A stretch of DNA of 64,000 nucleotides from Cyclobacteriaceae bacterium (GTDB lineage: Bacteria; Bacteroidota; Bacteroidia; Cytophagales; Cyclobacteriaceae): contig JANQKF010000024.1 of NCBI GenBank assembly GCA_028281285.1, positions 117,016 to 181,015 of the forward strand, given 5' to 3'. Each line of letters starts with the position of its first letter. The first letter of the stretch is position 1. Below are positions 52,027-60,896 of this stretch, piece by piece. Under the pieces are notes generated by a model. The model did no database searches and had not been told where the DNA came from. It worked only from the letters and a program-made list of their open reading frames with translations. The translations under genes were made by a program, and so were the position numbers.

Positions 52027-52782
52027 ATGTTCAAGAAACTACTGCTGGGCTTAATTGTTCTATCAGCCATAGGCTGCAAGGAGAAAAAAGACCATACGCT
52101 ATTGATCGGTACTGCCTCTAACATGCAGTTTGTAATGTCTCCATTGGTAGATGCCTTTGAACAAGAAACCGGGATTCAATGTGAGTGGATTCTGGCCTCT
52201 TCAGGAAAAATAACCGCCCAAGTGAAAAGTGGGGCTCCGTTTGACATTTTTCTCACCGCTGATTTGAAATATGCCGAAGAATTATATCAGGAAAAATTCG
52301 CCAGTCAACCTCCAGAGATCTTCGCCTTAGGTCATATTGTATTGTGGACACAATTCGAAGAACTGGACATTTCTCTGGATTCTATCCAAAGTTCTCGAAT
52401 CAAAAAAATTGCAATAGCCAATCCAAAGACAGCACCCTATGGTAGAGCAGCATGGGAAGTATTGACCTATTACTCCCTGCTTGAGCGGGTAGAAGACCGA
52501 CTGGTGTATGGGGAAAGTGTTAGTCAAACTAATCAATTCATAGCTACTCAAGCTGTTCAAATTGGCTTTACCTCAAAGTCGGTGGTGCTTGGGCAAAAAA
52601 AATTCAAAAAAGGGAAATGGATTCAGATTGACCCCTCAACTTATTCTCCCTTGGAACACGCTGTTTTAGTACTAAACAGCGACAAGCACACTTCTGAAAA
52701 GGCCCAAAAGTTTTCTGAATTTCTTACTTCCAACGTTGCACGGGAAATTTTGAATAAATTCGGCTATTCCATCTCTGAATAA
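52027..52782 (+). CDS. modA: Molybdate-binding lipoprotein ModA
   Basis: This 251-residue periplasmic solute-binding protein starts at ATG 52027 and has a lipoprotein signal (LIVLSAIGC, Cys17). The oxyanion-binding Ser residues lie in IGTASNMQF and LASSGKITAQV, and FDIFLTADLKYAEEL is typical of ModA/WtpA-like proteins. It binds molybdate or tungstate and delivers it to ModB. It is 26 bases upstream of modB. Confidence 0.93.
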   Translation: MFKKLLLGLIVLSAIGCKEKKDHTLLIGTASNMQFVMSPLVDAFEQETGIQCEWILASSGKITAQVKSGAPFDIFLTADLKYAEELYQEKFASQPPEIFALGHIVLWTQFEELDISLDSIQSSRIKKIAIANPKTAPYGRAAWEVLTYYSLLERVEDRLVYGESVSQTNQFIATQAVQIGFTSKSVVLGQKKFKKGKWIQIDPSTYSPLEHAVLVLNSDKHTSEKAQKFSEFLTSNVAREILNKFGYSISE

Positions 52783-52808
52783 CATTCAATTCAGACTATA
52801 TTAATTAA

Positions 52809-53483
52809 ATGTTCAATTGGGGACCATTATTGCTCACCTTCAAACTGGCCATTGTGGTTACAGTTTTACTTTTGGTGGTCTCCATTCCATTAGCTGCTTG
52901 GCTGGCCAGAACCAAAAGCCGCATGAAGCCGGTCATCGAAACATTGGTAAGTATGCCTCTGGTGCTGCCTCCTACAGTGCTTGGCTTTTACCTTTTGGTC
53001 GCCTTTAGCCCCTCAAGTGTATTGGGCAATTGGCTCGACTCGTGGTTTGGTTTACAACTCATTTTCTCCTTTGAGGGCCTTGTGTTTGCTTCGATCATCT
53101 ATAGCTTACCCTTTATGGTTCACCCTATCCAATCAGGGTTGTCCAACTTACCCCCTTCCCTTACGGAAGCTTCTTATGTCCTGGGTAAGTCAAAGCGAAT
53201 CACGCTCTTTAAAGTATTGTTACCAAATATCCGGCCTTCGCTGATAACGGGCATTGTGTTAGCCTTTGCCCATACCATTGGTGAATTTGGCGTAGTCCTT
53301 ATGATCGGAGGAAATATTCCTGATCAAACAAGAGTCGCTTCCATTGCGATTTATGATGAGGTTGAAGCGCTTAACTACGGAGCCGCTAATACGTATTCGC
53401 TTATCTTATTTGGACTAACATTCGCGATTTTACTTATGGTCTATTTGATCAATGGAAAGTACCTTAAAGCCTTTTGGAAATGA
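52809..53483 (+). CDS. modB: Molybdate ABC transporter permease ModB
   Basis: This 224-residue inner-membrane protein has five helices and the EAA loop EASYVLGKSKRITLFKVLLP that docks the ATPase. The conserved MPLVLPPTVLGFYLLV and HTIGEFGVVLMIGGNIPDQT motifs identify ModB. Its stop overlaps the modC start by ATGA, so the two are translationally coupled. Confidence 0.95.
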   Translation: MFNWGPLLLTFKLAIVVTVLLLVVSIPLAAWLARTKSRMKPVIETLVSMPLVLPPTVLGFYLLVAFSPSSVLGNWLDSWFGLQLIFSFEGLVFASIIYSLPFMVHPIQSGLSNLPPSLTEASYVLGKSKRITLFKVLLPNIRPSLITGIVLAFAHTIGEFGVVLMIGGNIPDQTRVASIAIYDEVEALNYGAANTYSLILFGLTFAILLMVYLINGKYLKAFWK

Positions 53484-54613
53484 TTGAAATTGACTTAAGC
53501 AAAAGACTGCGATCGCCTTCAGGGTATATGTCCCTGAACTTGGATTTCAAGCTTCCTGAGGAAAGCCTCTTGACCATTTACGGCAAGTCAGGAGCGGGAA
53601 AAACTTCTATTCTTAGAATGATAGCAGGATTGCTTCTTCCCGAAAAAGGGAAAATTGTGGTCAATGGCAATACCTGGTTGGATAGTGATCAGGGGATTAA
53701 TGTGAAGACGCAAAAGCGAGGCGTAGGATTCCTATTTCAGGACTACGCTCTGTTTCCTAATATGACCGTAAAAGAGAATCTGCTCTTCGCTTTAGATAAA
53801 GGGGGGAGTCATGCGGTTGTCAACCAGCTCATAGAACTAATAGAATTAGGTGATCTTCAAAACCTCAAACCAAACCAGCTATCAGGGGGGCAACAACAAC
53901 GAGTAGCACTAGCAAGAGCATTGGTACAAAAACCAGAGCTGCTCATGTTGGATGAACCTCTTTCTGCTTTGGACAATGAAATGCGAGTAAAACTTCAGGA
54001 TCATATTCTGGACGTACATCGGGAGTACAAGCTAACGACTCTGATGGTCAGCCACGACATTTCGGAGGTTGGCAAAATGTCAGATGCTGTGCTGGTTTTG
54101 GATGAGGGGCAAGTATCTGCTTACGGTACCCCGGCTGAAATTTTTGAAAATGAAGGCCCCATTGTCAATAGACAGATCGATGGACTGACCATTCGTACGG
54201 CAATCAGAGAAGATTTTCCTTCAATCTACGATTTCATTAATGAGCTTGAAGAGGAAATCTTTGATAGAGAAAGACAGTGGGATATTTTCATTGAGCATAT
54301 TCAAAGCCCGAGAAGTATATACTTAGTCGCTGTAAAGAGCGACCAGACAATTGGCTTTATAAGTTGTCATATACAACCTCTTCTTCATCATGGCGGACTT
54401 ATCGCAGAAATTCAAGAGATGTTTGTAAGGGAGGAGCATCGAAGCTCAGGCGTAGGAAAAATTATGCTGGATGAACTAAAAGTGACGATCAAAAAAATGG
54501 GTGTAGTCCAATTGGAAGTGGTTTCAAACGTCAAGCGCGATAGAACCCACAAATTTTATCAAAACTTGGGTTTCGATTATACCAGCAAAAAATTCGTAGT
54601 CAAATTGGATTGA
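53480..54613 (+). CDS. modC: ModC ATPase fused to a C-terminal GNAT domain
   Basis: Residues 1-232 of this 377-residue protein are an intact ModC-type ATPase: Walker A GKSGAGKT (35-42), Q-loop Gln87, signature LSGGQ (134-138), Walker B LLMLDEP (154-160) and H-loop His192. In place of the usual MOP/TOBE molybdate-binding domain, residues about 234-377 form a GNAT acetyltransferase with the acetyl-CoA loop REEHRSSGVGKIML and closing HKFYQNLGF. The frame is continuous with no stop at the junction (near nucleotide 54180). ATG 53480, within the ATGA overlap, is preferred to TTG 53474. Acetylation may regulate import or act on a separate target. Confidence 0.93.
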   Translation: MIEIDLSKRLRSPSGYMSLNLDFKLPEESLLTIYGKSGAGKTSILRMIAGLLLPEKGKIVVNGNTWLDSDQGINVKTQKRGVGFLFQDYALFPNMTVKENLLFALDKGGSHAVVNQLIELIELGDLQNLKPNQLSGGQQQRVALARALVQKPELLMLDEPLSALDNEMRVKLQDHILDVHREYKLTTLMVSHDISEVGKMSDAVLVLDEGQVSAYGTPAEIFENEGPIVNRQIDGLTIRTAIREDFPSIYDFINELEEEIFDRERQWDIFIEHIQSPRSIYLVAVKSDQTIGFISCHIQPLLHHGGLIAEIQEMFVREEHRSSGVGKIMLDELKVTIKKMGVVQLEVVSNVKRDRTHKFYQNLGFDYTSKKFVVKLD

Positions 54614-54620
54614 GGCGCGC

Positions 54621-57254
54621 CTATTCGTCCTTAATCACATCTACTGGATTCATGTAAGCTACTTTGACTATTTGAAAGCCCAATGTCAATAAAGAAAGCA
54701 CGATAATTGCCAGAAGTGCAGTACCAATTTGATACGGATTAAGAAATGACCTGTACTCAAAACTGCTCAACCATTGATCAGAAAGATAATAATTGACCGG
54801 CACTGCAAAAATCTGGGCAATTAGGATCAGGATGAAAATTTCCTTGTAAAACATGATCATCACTCCGGAAATATCAGCACCAAGAACCTTTCTTATTCCA
54901 ATCTCTTTTTCCCGTTGTGAAATGGAAAAGCTCAACAATCCTATGAAACCCATTACAGAGATCACAATGGTTAGCGCGGAAAGATAGGTCATCGACTTTG
55001 AAAGTCTTCTCTCATCGGCATATAAGCGATCGAGTTCCTGCTCCAGAAACTGATGTTTAACTGGAATTTTAGGATTATATGCATTAAGTAAACGGCTTAT
55101 TTCTTCAACCACATTCGCCCGATTCTGGCTGTTGCTCTTAACCAGCAATTGATTCCCTCTCTCATGATTATAGATGATGACGATTGGTTCAATTTTGGTA
55201 TGTAATGAACCCACATTGAAGTCCTTCACCACAGCTATGGTATTCACATAAAACGGGTTTCCATTTTCGTCTGTACTCGTGTAGAGCTTTTTGCCTAAAG
55301 CACCATCCTGCCATCCGAATTTCTCCTTTGCTGCTTCGTTGATCATGATTGACTCATCGGCATCTTTGGCTGACCCTATAATAAATGGTCTCCCTTCAAT
55401 TATTTCCATTCCGATCGTCTTTTGAAAGTCATGATCCACAATCATGAATTGACTCCCAACCGAGTTGTATTCACCATTGTCTTCAACGCTGACAATAGTA
55501 TGATTTAAATCCATACCGGGTCGATTCAAGGCAAAGGAGGCATCAATCACCCCTGAAATCGCCTTCACTCTCTCTTTTATAAGCTGACTTCGGTTGCTTA
55601 GAACAGAATCCTCTAGCGGAAAAACTATCACGTTTTGCTGATCGAATCCCAAGTCTTTGTTTGCAACATAAGTCAATTGATTCTTAACCACGAAGGTGAA
55701 TAGGATTACTATAGTGGAAATGGTAAACTGCAGAATAACAAGAATCTTCTGGAGACGCCCGCTTTCACGCGATGATCTTGATCTTGACTTCAAGCCATCT
55801 ACCAACCTCATTCCTGATAAGATCAATGCAGGATAAAGGCTTACCAATAAACCCAAGGACATTGAGATCAGTACAAAAGCAAGTAAATGAGTTGGCTGAA
55901 ATGGGCCTACATCGACTCCCGAAACACTAATAAACTCTCCATACAGCAGTTTTATGATAAAAAGGGAAATCAGTAAAGCCAGGAAAGTAAAGAGCAATGT
56001 CTCAACTATAAATTGGCTTGATATGTTGGTCTTTGATGCTCCGACCACCTTTCGCACCGAAATTTCTTTTTTCCGCAACGAACTTCTGGCAAGCGAGAGG
56101 TTCAAATAGTTGACCTGAGCGATTACTACCAGAAAAACACCAATGGCCAACAGAACATATACACTTGCCAAATCTCCGTTTTGATTAGGCTCCCAAGTGA
56201 GGTTAGATTTTAGGTGAATTTGATCAATCGGCTGGACAATCAAACTGACTCTTCCGTTCATCCGATTGAAACGCTCCGACATGTATTTATCAAAAATCAA
56301 AGGAAATCGATCAACTACCGAATTCGCTTGATCGGAACGTTGCAACCTCACATAAGTATAGACATGTCGTCCATACCAACTCGTATTAATCGAAGGATCG
56401 TAATAACTATGCCAGGCAACCAGCGCCTCATAGGGAAGATGAGTGTTGGAGGGAATGTCCTTGAACACCCCAGTCACCTCTAGTTTTCTTCCGTTTTCGG
56501 AAATCTCTATTTCCTGACCCAATGGGTCGCTTTCTCCAAAAATACGGGCAGCCAAAGATTCGGAAAGAACAACGGCATTTGGTCGATTGAGTGCCTGTAA
56601 GCGGCTGCCATGAACAAACTCTACATCAAAAACCTCAATAAATGTAGAATCCACTACAAAGATATTGTCTGTGCGAAAGTACTGCTGGTCATATTTCAAA
56701 TTTGCGTAGTGCTCATCCAGTCCGTTCACTCCTCGCGCACGGGTGTATTGAACTACCTCAGGAAATTCCTCGAGCATTGCAGGCCCGAGAGGTCTGGGAG
56801 CATTACCGTAAGAATCTACCTTTCCTCCAATGTCATAGGTCACTCCTACTCTAAAAGTCCTGGCTCCGTCCTCATAAAAGTTTTCGAAGGAAAATTCATA
56901 TTTGACCAGGAGCAAAACCAGAAAGCTAAAGGATAATCCAATGGACAGACCAATTAAGTTGATGGATGTGTAGAAGCGATCTTTCCATAGATTTCGCGCT
57001 CCTACTTTCAAATAGTTTTTGAACATGCCGTAGTTATTGATTGAGTAATTGCCTTTTGTAAAACCAATGATTCCAGGTCGAAATAAGAGCAGAACATCCC
57101 AAAAGAACTTTCGGTTGGCCTTACCTTTTCCATATGTCATTAGACGTTCCTGGTAGAGTTCTTCCAAGTCACCCTCGACATACCTCCGCAATTCCGAATG
57201 GCAAAACCATCGGAAGAATCGCATGATCAATCTAGGAGGCCTTTGATCTTGCAT
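54621..57254 (-). CDS. FtsX/MacB-type permease with permease-prefix domain
   Basis: This 877-residue permease carries an N-terminal extension (about 1-80) with the conserved RYVEGDLEELYQERLMTYGK pattern of the permease-prefix domain, found in PadR-linked transporters of Bacteroidota. The usual lead-in FKNYLKVGARNLWKDRFYTS and two FtsX cores follow (LNLSLARSSLRKKEISVRKV; LLSFSISQREKEIGIRKVLG). Its partner ATPase is not in the window. It starts nine bases after the PadR gene on the same strand. Confidence 0.92.
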   Translation of the reverse strand: MQDQRPPRLIMRFFRWFCHSELRRYVEGDLEELYQERLMTYGKGKANRKFFWDVLLLFRPGIIGFTKGNYSINNYGMFKNYLKVGARNLWKDRFYTSINLIGLSIGLSFSFLVLLLVKYEFSFENFYEDGARTFRVGVTYDIGGKVDSYGNAPRPLGPAMLEEFPEVVQYTRARGVNGLDEHYANLKYDQQYFRTDNIFVVDSTFIEVFDVEFVHGSRLQALNRPNAVVLSESLAARIFGESDPLGQEIEISENGRKLEVTGVFKDIPSNTHLPYEALVAWHSYYDPSINTSWYGRHVYTYVRLQRSDQANSVVDRFPLIFDKYMSERFNRMNGRVSLIVQPIDQIHLKSNLTWEPNQNGDLASVYVLLAIGVFLVVIAQVNYLNLSLARSSLRKKEISVRKVVGASKTNISSQFIVETLLFTFLALLISLFIIKLLYGEFISVSGVDVGPFQPTHLLAFVLISMSLGLLVSLYPALILSGMRLVDGLKSRSRSSRESGRLQKILVILQFTISTIVILFTFVVKNQLTYVANKDLGFDQQNVIVFPLEDSVLSNRSQLIKERVKAISGVIDASFALNRPGMDLNHTIVSVEDNGEYNSVGSQFMIVDHDFQKTIGMEIIEGRPFIIGSAKDADESIMINEAAKEKFGWQDGALGKKLYTSTDENGNPFYVNTIAVVKDFNVGSLHTKIEPIVIIYNHERGNQLLVKSNSQNRANVVEEISRLLNAYNPKIPVKHQFLEQELDRLYADERRLSKSMTYLSALTIVISVMGFIGLLSFSISQREKEIGIRKVLGADISGVMIMFYKEIFILILIAQIFAVPVNYYLSDQWLSSFEYRSFLNPYQIGTALLAIIVLSLLTLGFQIVKVAYMNPVDVIKDE

Positions 57255-57263
57255 ACCAAAATT

Positions 57264-57605
57264 TTAATAGGAAATCTTAATATTTAAGGCCACATCTGGA
57301 ATGGCCTCCCACATTGCGTTTCGAGAATCCCGAGTCATTTCGAGGACCTTTTTGCCATGAGCAGTTATTGAGAAGTATTTCTTGGGCCGACCGGCTCGTT
57401 CGGCTGTTCCCTCCCCTTCTTTTGATTTCAGATAACCTTTTAATTCTAACCGTTTCAAAGCAGTTTGAAGAGCACCCACGCTGACACTTCTGGAAAGTCT
57501 TCCCTCAATCTCCTTTTTAATAGAAACCCCATAAGCCTCATCATATAATATGCCCACAGCCAACATGACGATCTCCTCAAATTCACCTAGTTGAGTTCGT
57601 TTCAT
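57264..57605 (-). CDS. PadR family transcriptional regulator
   Basis: This 113-residue winged helix-turn-helix protein has EEIVMLAVGILYDEAYGVSI at its start, the recognition helix SVGALQTALKRLELKGYLKS and the wing GRPKKYFSITAHGKKVLEMT. It represses the downstream permease gene in other Bacteroidota. Two copies of a 17-base motif lie just upstream of its start, one completed to a full dyad. Confidence 0.95.
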   Translation of the reverse strand: MKRTQLGEFEEIVMLAVGILYDEAYGVSIKKEIEGRLSRSVSVGALQTALKRLELKGYLKSKEGEGTAERAGRPKKYFSITAHGKKVLEMTRDSRNAMWEAIPDVALNIKISY

Positions 57606-57616
57606 AGTATAATAAT

Positions 57617-57676
57617 TTCCTAATTGTAGTATTTACAATAAAAAGAAAATTAAAATAAATTCCTAATTGTAGTATT
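57617..57676 (-). promoter_or_regulatory. Repeated PadR operator motif
   Basis: TTCCTAATTGTAGTATT occurs at 57617-57633 and again at 57660-57676 in direct orientation, 43 bases apart. The first copy continues as ATTGTA-N5-TACAAT (57623-57639), an exact inverted repeat of the size PadR dimers bind. The second copy keeps only the left half. Both lie between the PadR start and its upstream neighbour. Confidence 0.6.
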
Positions 57677-57757
57677 CGAATTTAAGGTCATTAGGTGGTG
57701 GATTGCCCTTCTTTTTGAGCTGCCGGATTAAACCCGCAGAGAACCTCTCTTCAATTT

Positions 57758-58174
57758 TTAATCGGCCAGTACTAATACTCTACTTGCATTCCTCAGTAAA
57801 TATATACCTCCAATTATATAGCCAAGACAAAGAGCGATAAAGAGAAGATTGACTTGATTGATAATCGCAGCTTCAATACCGACATGACTAAACATGACCA
57901 GCCCCCCTAAGGCCAACCTTAACGCACCAAACACAATCATTATTATTGCCCAGGTCTTTAGCCAATTGACGGTCCACGCTTTACCATAATAGAAACCATA
58001 AATCAATGGAAGTCCAATAATGTCCATTACAAGAAAGGGCACATAATTACCTGCCTCGATATAAGAAACAGCCTTTACCATAAACGGAACGAAGCTAAAT
58101 AGGAGCACCAGAGAAAATGTAGAATCAGAAATTCGAATTCGAGCCATAATGAGGAATGATTTAATTGCTTCCAT
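57758..58174 (-). CDS. Hypothetical membrane protein, 138 aa
   Basis: Four hydrophobic segments are predicted (for example FSLVLLFSFVPFMVKAVSYI, IIGLPLIYGFYYGKAWTV, AIIMIVFGALRLALGGLVMF and LLFIALCLGYIIGGIYLL). No family was recognised. It overlaps the end of the M28 peptidase gene by 14 bases and is read in the same direction, so the two are translationally linked. It could anchor or assist the peptidase, but this is only positional. Confidence 0.75.
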   Translation of the reverse strand: MEAIKSFLIMARIRISDSTFSLVLLFSFVPFMVKAVSYIEAGNYVPFLVMDIIGLPLIYGFYYGKAWTVNWLKTWAIIMIVFGALRLALGGLVMFSHVGIEAAIINQVNLLFIALCLGYIIGGIYLLRNASRVLVLAD

Positions 58175-59057
58175 TTACATTCATGGATTTTAAAACGTGT
58201 GCTATCAGGTCGGTGGATCTTTCCAAAAAGTCGAAATCAACGGTATCATAGGTGTCTGTGGGTTTATGAATATGAGGTGTTAAGTCATCGGAAAAAACAC
58301 CGACCGTTTCAAAACCGGACTCGAGAAATGATAAATTGTCAGATGAGGCACCACCCACTACTTTTAATAGTACTTTGAGCTGGTTTCCCGCATTCAGATA
58401 AAGTTGTTCCAGCTTCTTAGAAGGTGATTGCAGCTCTATCATCCCGTCATCATTGTCATCCCAGGCTATCACATCTACTATGTGCACTGAATGGACATTG
58501 ATACCACATTGCATTAGTTTTTTTGCAAATGCCCTGCTTCCTACTTCATCGTCTTCCTCCTGATCAAAAAAGGCAATTACATATTTATATTTCCTACTAT
58601 CCATTTGGGTCAATCGTCTTCCCAATTCCATTACTAAGGCCACTCCGGATGCATTATCCCCAGCTCCCGGGCTTCCAGGCTCAGAGTCATAGTGTGCACC
58701 GATCACCACATATTCCTCACTGGGTTCCGTAGATGGAATAATTGAATAGACATTGGTTCCCTGCATCGGTGCAAAAAAGAAGTCTAGCAGGAAAAAGGAG
58801 TTAGACATTTTATAATCATGCCGATTTGCCGCAAGTCCAATTGAGTGTAGAGTTCGGCATAAGTAGTTTGCGGTTATTCTTCGTTGTTCGGGGGTGCTTC
58901 GTTCTCGCAGTACATCCAATGTGCCTTGGATTGGAACTCCACCGGTCAATTCCCTAACCATCTTCCGTTGAAACTCTTGGGTAGACAAGCTTTCTTGTCC
59001 TTGAATTATAAGGGCTGAGAAAAAAGTAAACCGTAAGAAGATGACCAGTCTTCTCAC
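58161..59057 (-). CDS. M28 family aminopeptidase-like secreted protein
   Basis: This 298-residue Zn peptidase of the M28 family has its metal ligands visible in order: GAHYDSE (His, Asp), GAGDNASGVALVMELGR (Asp), FDQEEDDEVGSRAF (Glu), HIVDVIAW (Asp) and TPHIHKPTDTYDTVD (His). The GTG complementary to 59055-59057 gives a basic signal peptide (RRLVIFLRFTFFSALIIQGQ). An ATG at 59135 would add 26 polar residues before it and is less likely but not excluded. It removes N-terminal residues from peptides, or acts as a glutaminyl cyclase-like enzyme. Confidence 0.9.
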   Translation of the reverse strand: MRRLVIFLRFTFFSALIIQGQESLSTQEFQRKMVRELTGGVPIQGTLDVLRERSTPEQRRITANYLCRTLHSIGLAANRHDYKMSNSFFLLDFFFAPMQGTNVYSIIPSTEPSEEYVVIGAHYDSEPGSPGAGDNASGVALVMELGRRLTQMDSRKYKYVIAFFDQEEDDEVGSRAFAKKLMQCGINVHSVHIVDVIAWDDNDDGMIELQSPSKKLEQLYLNAGNQLKVLLKVVGGASSDNLSFLESGFETVGVFSDDLTPHIHKPTDTYDTVDFDFLERSTDLIAHVLKSMNVNGSN

Positions 59058-59287
59058 GATTCTAAATGGACTAATGTTGTTTTTGAATAAATGCACAGTT
59101 TTTGACTTAGTGTTGAGCAAACCAATACAGACCATTCCTCAACCACCAATTACTTTGATGAACTTACTTTTGAGCAGGTCAGAAACTTTGCAAACCATGT
59201 CCAGTCGGCTTCGACTAAAAAACCATCTCCTTCAAATCAATTTTCGCTATGTTCGTCAAGATTATTATCTGGCTATCGTGCCATCAG

Positions 59288-59295
59288 TAAATTTG
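59288..59295 (+). promoter_or_regulatory. -7 promoter element of the LytS-type kinase gene
   Basis: TAAATTTG is a perfect TAnnTTTG match, ending three bases before the ATG at 59299. Transcription would start at or near the start codon, giving a leaderless mRNA. This also supports 59299 over an earlier ATG at 59041. Confidence 0.5.
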
Positions 59296-59298
59296 CGC

Positions 59299-60069
59299 AT
59301 GCTTTCATTTGTCAGAAGAAACCTTAAAACCACAATCGTCCTTACGCTGGGGCTCATCTTTTTTGCGGGTTTGTCAATGACTGATGAAAAAGGTGGAGCC
59401 CCTTTTTTTGGGGTGTTATTTGCGCTTCTCATTGCCTATGTTGTGCTTTCATGGGTAATAGGGCAATGGCGCAATATAAGAATGCTCAAATCGGAAAAAT
59501 CCAAGGCTGAATTGATGCTGCTTAAAAGTCAGATCAATCCCCACTTTTTCTTTAATACTCTAAATAACCTGTATGGTCTTACAGTCGAAAAGTCGGACCA
59601 GGCACCTGAAGTGGTATTGAAAATCAGCGAGATGATGCGCTATACTATCTATGAAGGCCAAAAGGAAAAGGTACCATTGGAACATGAACTCGAGTACTTA
59701 CAGAATTTTATCGAATTGCATAAAATGCGATACCACAAAAAAGTGGACATTCAATTTTATCATCAGATTATAGGTGATCAATTCATGATTACCCCGCTAT
59801 TGTTTATCATCCTGCTTGAAAATGCCTTCAAACATGGGGTAGAAAATTTAACTACCGATGCCTACGTACACATCAGTTTGATTGCAGGTAACAACAGGGT
59901 TACATTCGCCATAGAAAACAACTTCGATGAAGCCGAACTCTCCGAATCAACAGGAATAGGGCTTCAAAATCTGGAAAGAAGATTGGAATTGCTCTACCCA
60001 GGACGACATCATTTATCTTTAATCAAAGAAGAAGATGTATTTAAAGCACAACTAGAAATATTGTTATGA
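59299..60069 (+). CDS. LytS-type sensor histidine kinase
   Basis: This 256-residue kinase has two membrane helices (about 9-50, TTIVLTLGLIFFAGLSM and VLFALLIAYVVLSWVIG). A His_kinase domain follows, with the phosphorylated His82 in SQINPHFFFNTLNNLYGLTV. The C-terminal ATPase part has LLFIILLENAFKHGV (N box) and GIGLQNLERRLELLY (G box). An earlier in-frame ATG at 59041 adds sequence that is unlikely to be coding and overlaps the divergent peptidase. The stop overlaps the response regulator start by four bases. Confidence 0.93.
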   Translation: MLSFVRRNLKTTIVLTLGLIFFAGLSMTDEKGGAPFFGVLFALLIAYVVLSWVIGQWRNIRMLKSEKSKAELMLLKSQINPHFFFNTLNNLYGLTVEKSDQAPEVVLKISEMMRYTIYEGQKEKVPLEHELEYLQNFIELHKMRYHKKVDIQFYHQIIGDQFMITPLLFIILLENAFKHGVENLTTDAYVHISLIAGNNRVTFAIENNFDEAELSESTGIGLQNLERRLELLYPGRHHLSLIKEEDVFKAQLEILL

Positions 60070-60767
60070 GCATCAAGTACCTTGTTGTTGATGATGAACC
60101 AATTGCTCATCGCATCATTGAAGGCTATTGTAAAGACCTTCCACATCTGGAACTTGCGGGACATTGCTACAATGCCTTTGAAGCAATGCAATTCTTAAAT
60201 CAACATCACGTGGATTTGATGTTTCTGGACATTAATATGCCAAAACTTAAAGGGTTCGAATTTCTTAAAACGCTTCAAAATCCACCAAAAGTTGTTGTTA
60301 CTACTGCATACAAGGAATTTGCCCTGGAAGGGTATGAACTAAATGTTGCAGACTACCTTCTCAAGCCCTTTAGCTTTGAAAGATTTGTTGCCGCTGTCAA
60401 CAAAGCCATTACCCATCCTCAAATAAACACTTTCTCAGTTACTACAGACCCTGACCCAAAAGACAAAAGGCTATTTCTCAAAGGTGACAAGAAATATCAT
60501 CAGGTGGCTCTGAGCGACATTCTGTATATCGAAGCTTATGGAAACTACACCAAAGTACATCTCTCAAAGGAGATGATTATTACCCATGAAAAAGTCTCTT
60601 CCTATGAAGACATGTTACCTTCTGAGAACTTTATCCGGGTTCATAAATCCTTTATAGTTGCCGTGGATAAAATCAACTTAATCGAAGGAAACCAGATTAA
60701 AATTGAAGACCATAGTATTCCTATCGGACAAACCTACCGTATAAATGTAAACAAGCTGCTTTCTTGA
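60066..60767 (+). CDS. LytTR response regulator
   Basis: This 233-residue protein has a receiver domain (residues 1-118) with acidic residues Asp9 and Asp10, phospho-acceptor Asp55 (LMFLDINMPKLKGFEF) and conserved Lys (YLLKPFSFERF). A LytTR DNA-binding domain (about 140-233) follows, with LYIEAYGNYTKVHL and ENFIRVHKSFIVAVDKI. It forms a two-component pair with the kinase through the ATGA overlap. LytTR proteins bind direct repeats upstream of their targets; no clear site was noted here. Confidence 0.95.
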   Translation: MSIKYLVVDDEPIAHRIIEGYCKDLPHLELAGHCYNAFEAMQFLNQHHVDLMFLDINMPKLKGFEFLKTLQNPPKVVVTTAYKEFALEGYELNVADYLLKPFSFERFVAAVNKAITHPQINTFSVTTDPDPKDKRLFLKGDKKYHQVALSDILYIEAYGNYTKVHLSKEMIITHEKVSSYEDMLPSENFIRVHKSFIVAVDKINLIEGNQIKIEDHSIPIGQTYRINVNKLLS

Positions 60768-60858
60768 CGTATCTTTTGTTGATATTGACCTCACACCCTC
60801 GCCTCAGTCAATAGACTTTGTTTGCAGCTTGAGATTGACTAAATTTTAAGAGAACAGC

Positions 60859-60882
60859 GGTGTTCAGATTTGTGTGAACACC
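60859..60882. promoter_or_regulatory. Palindrome upstream of the amidohydrolase
   Basis: GGTGTTCA (60859-60866) and TGAACACC (60875-60882) form an exact 8-bp inverted repeat with an 8-base spacer, ending 14 bases before the ATG at 60897. No T-run follows, so an operator is more likely than a terminator of the LytTR operon. Confidence 0.45.
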
Positions 60883-60896
60883 CAAATCAATAAATC

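Noticed and set aside
54614..54623. AGGCGCGCCT palindrome between modC and the permease gene
   Set aside because: It is a short GC palindrome at a convergent gene junction with no T-run and no repeat elsewhere; probably chance.
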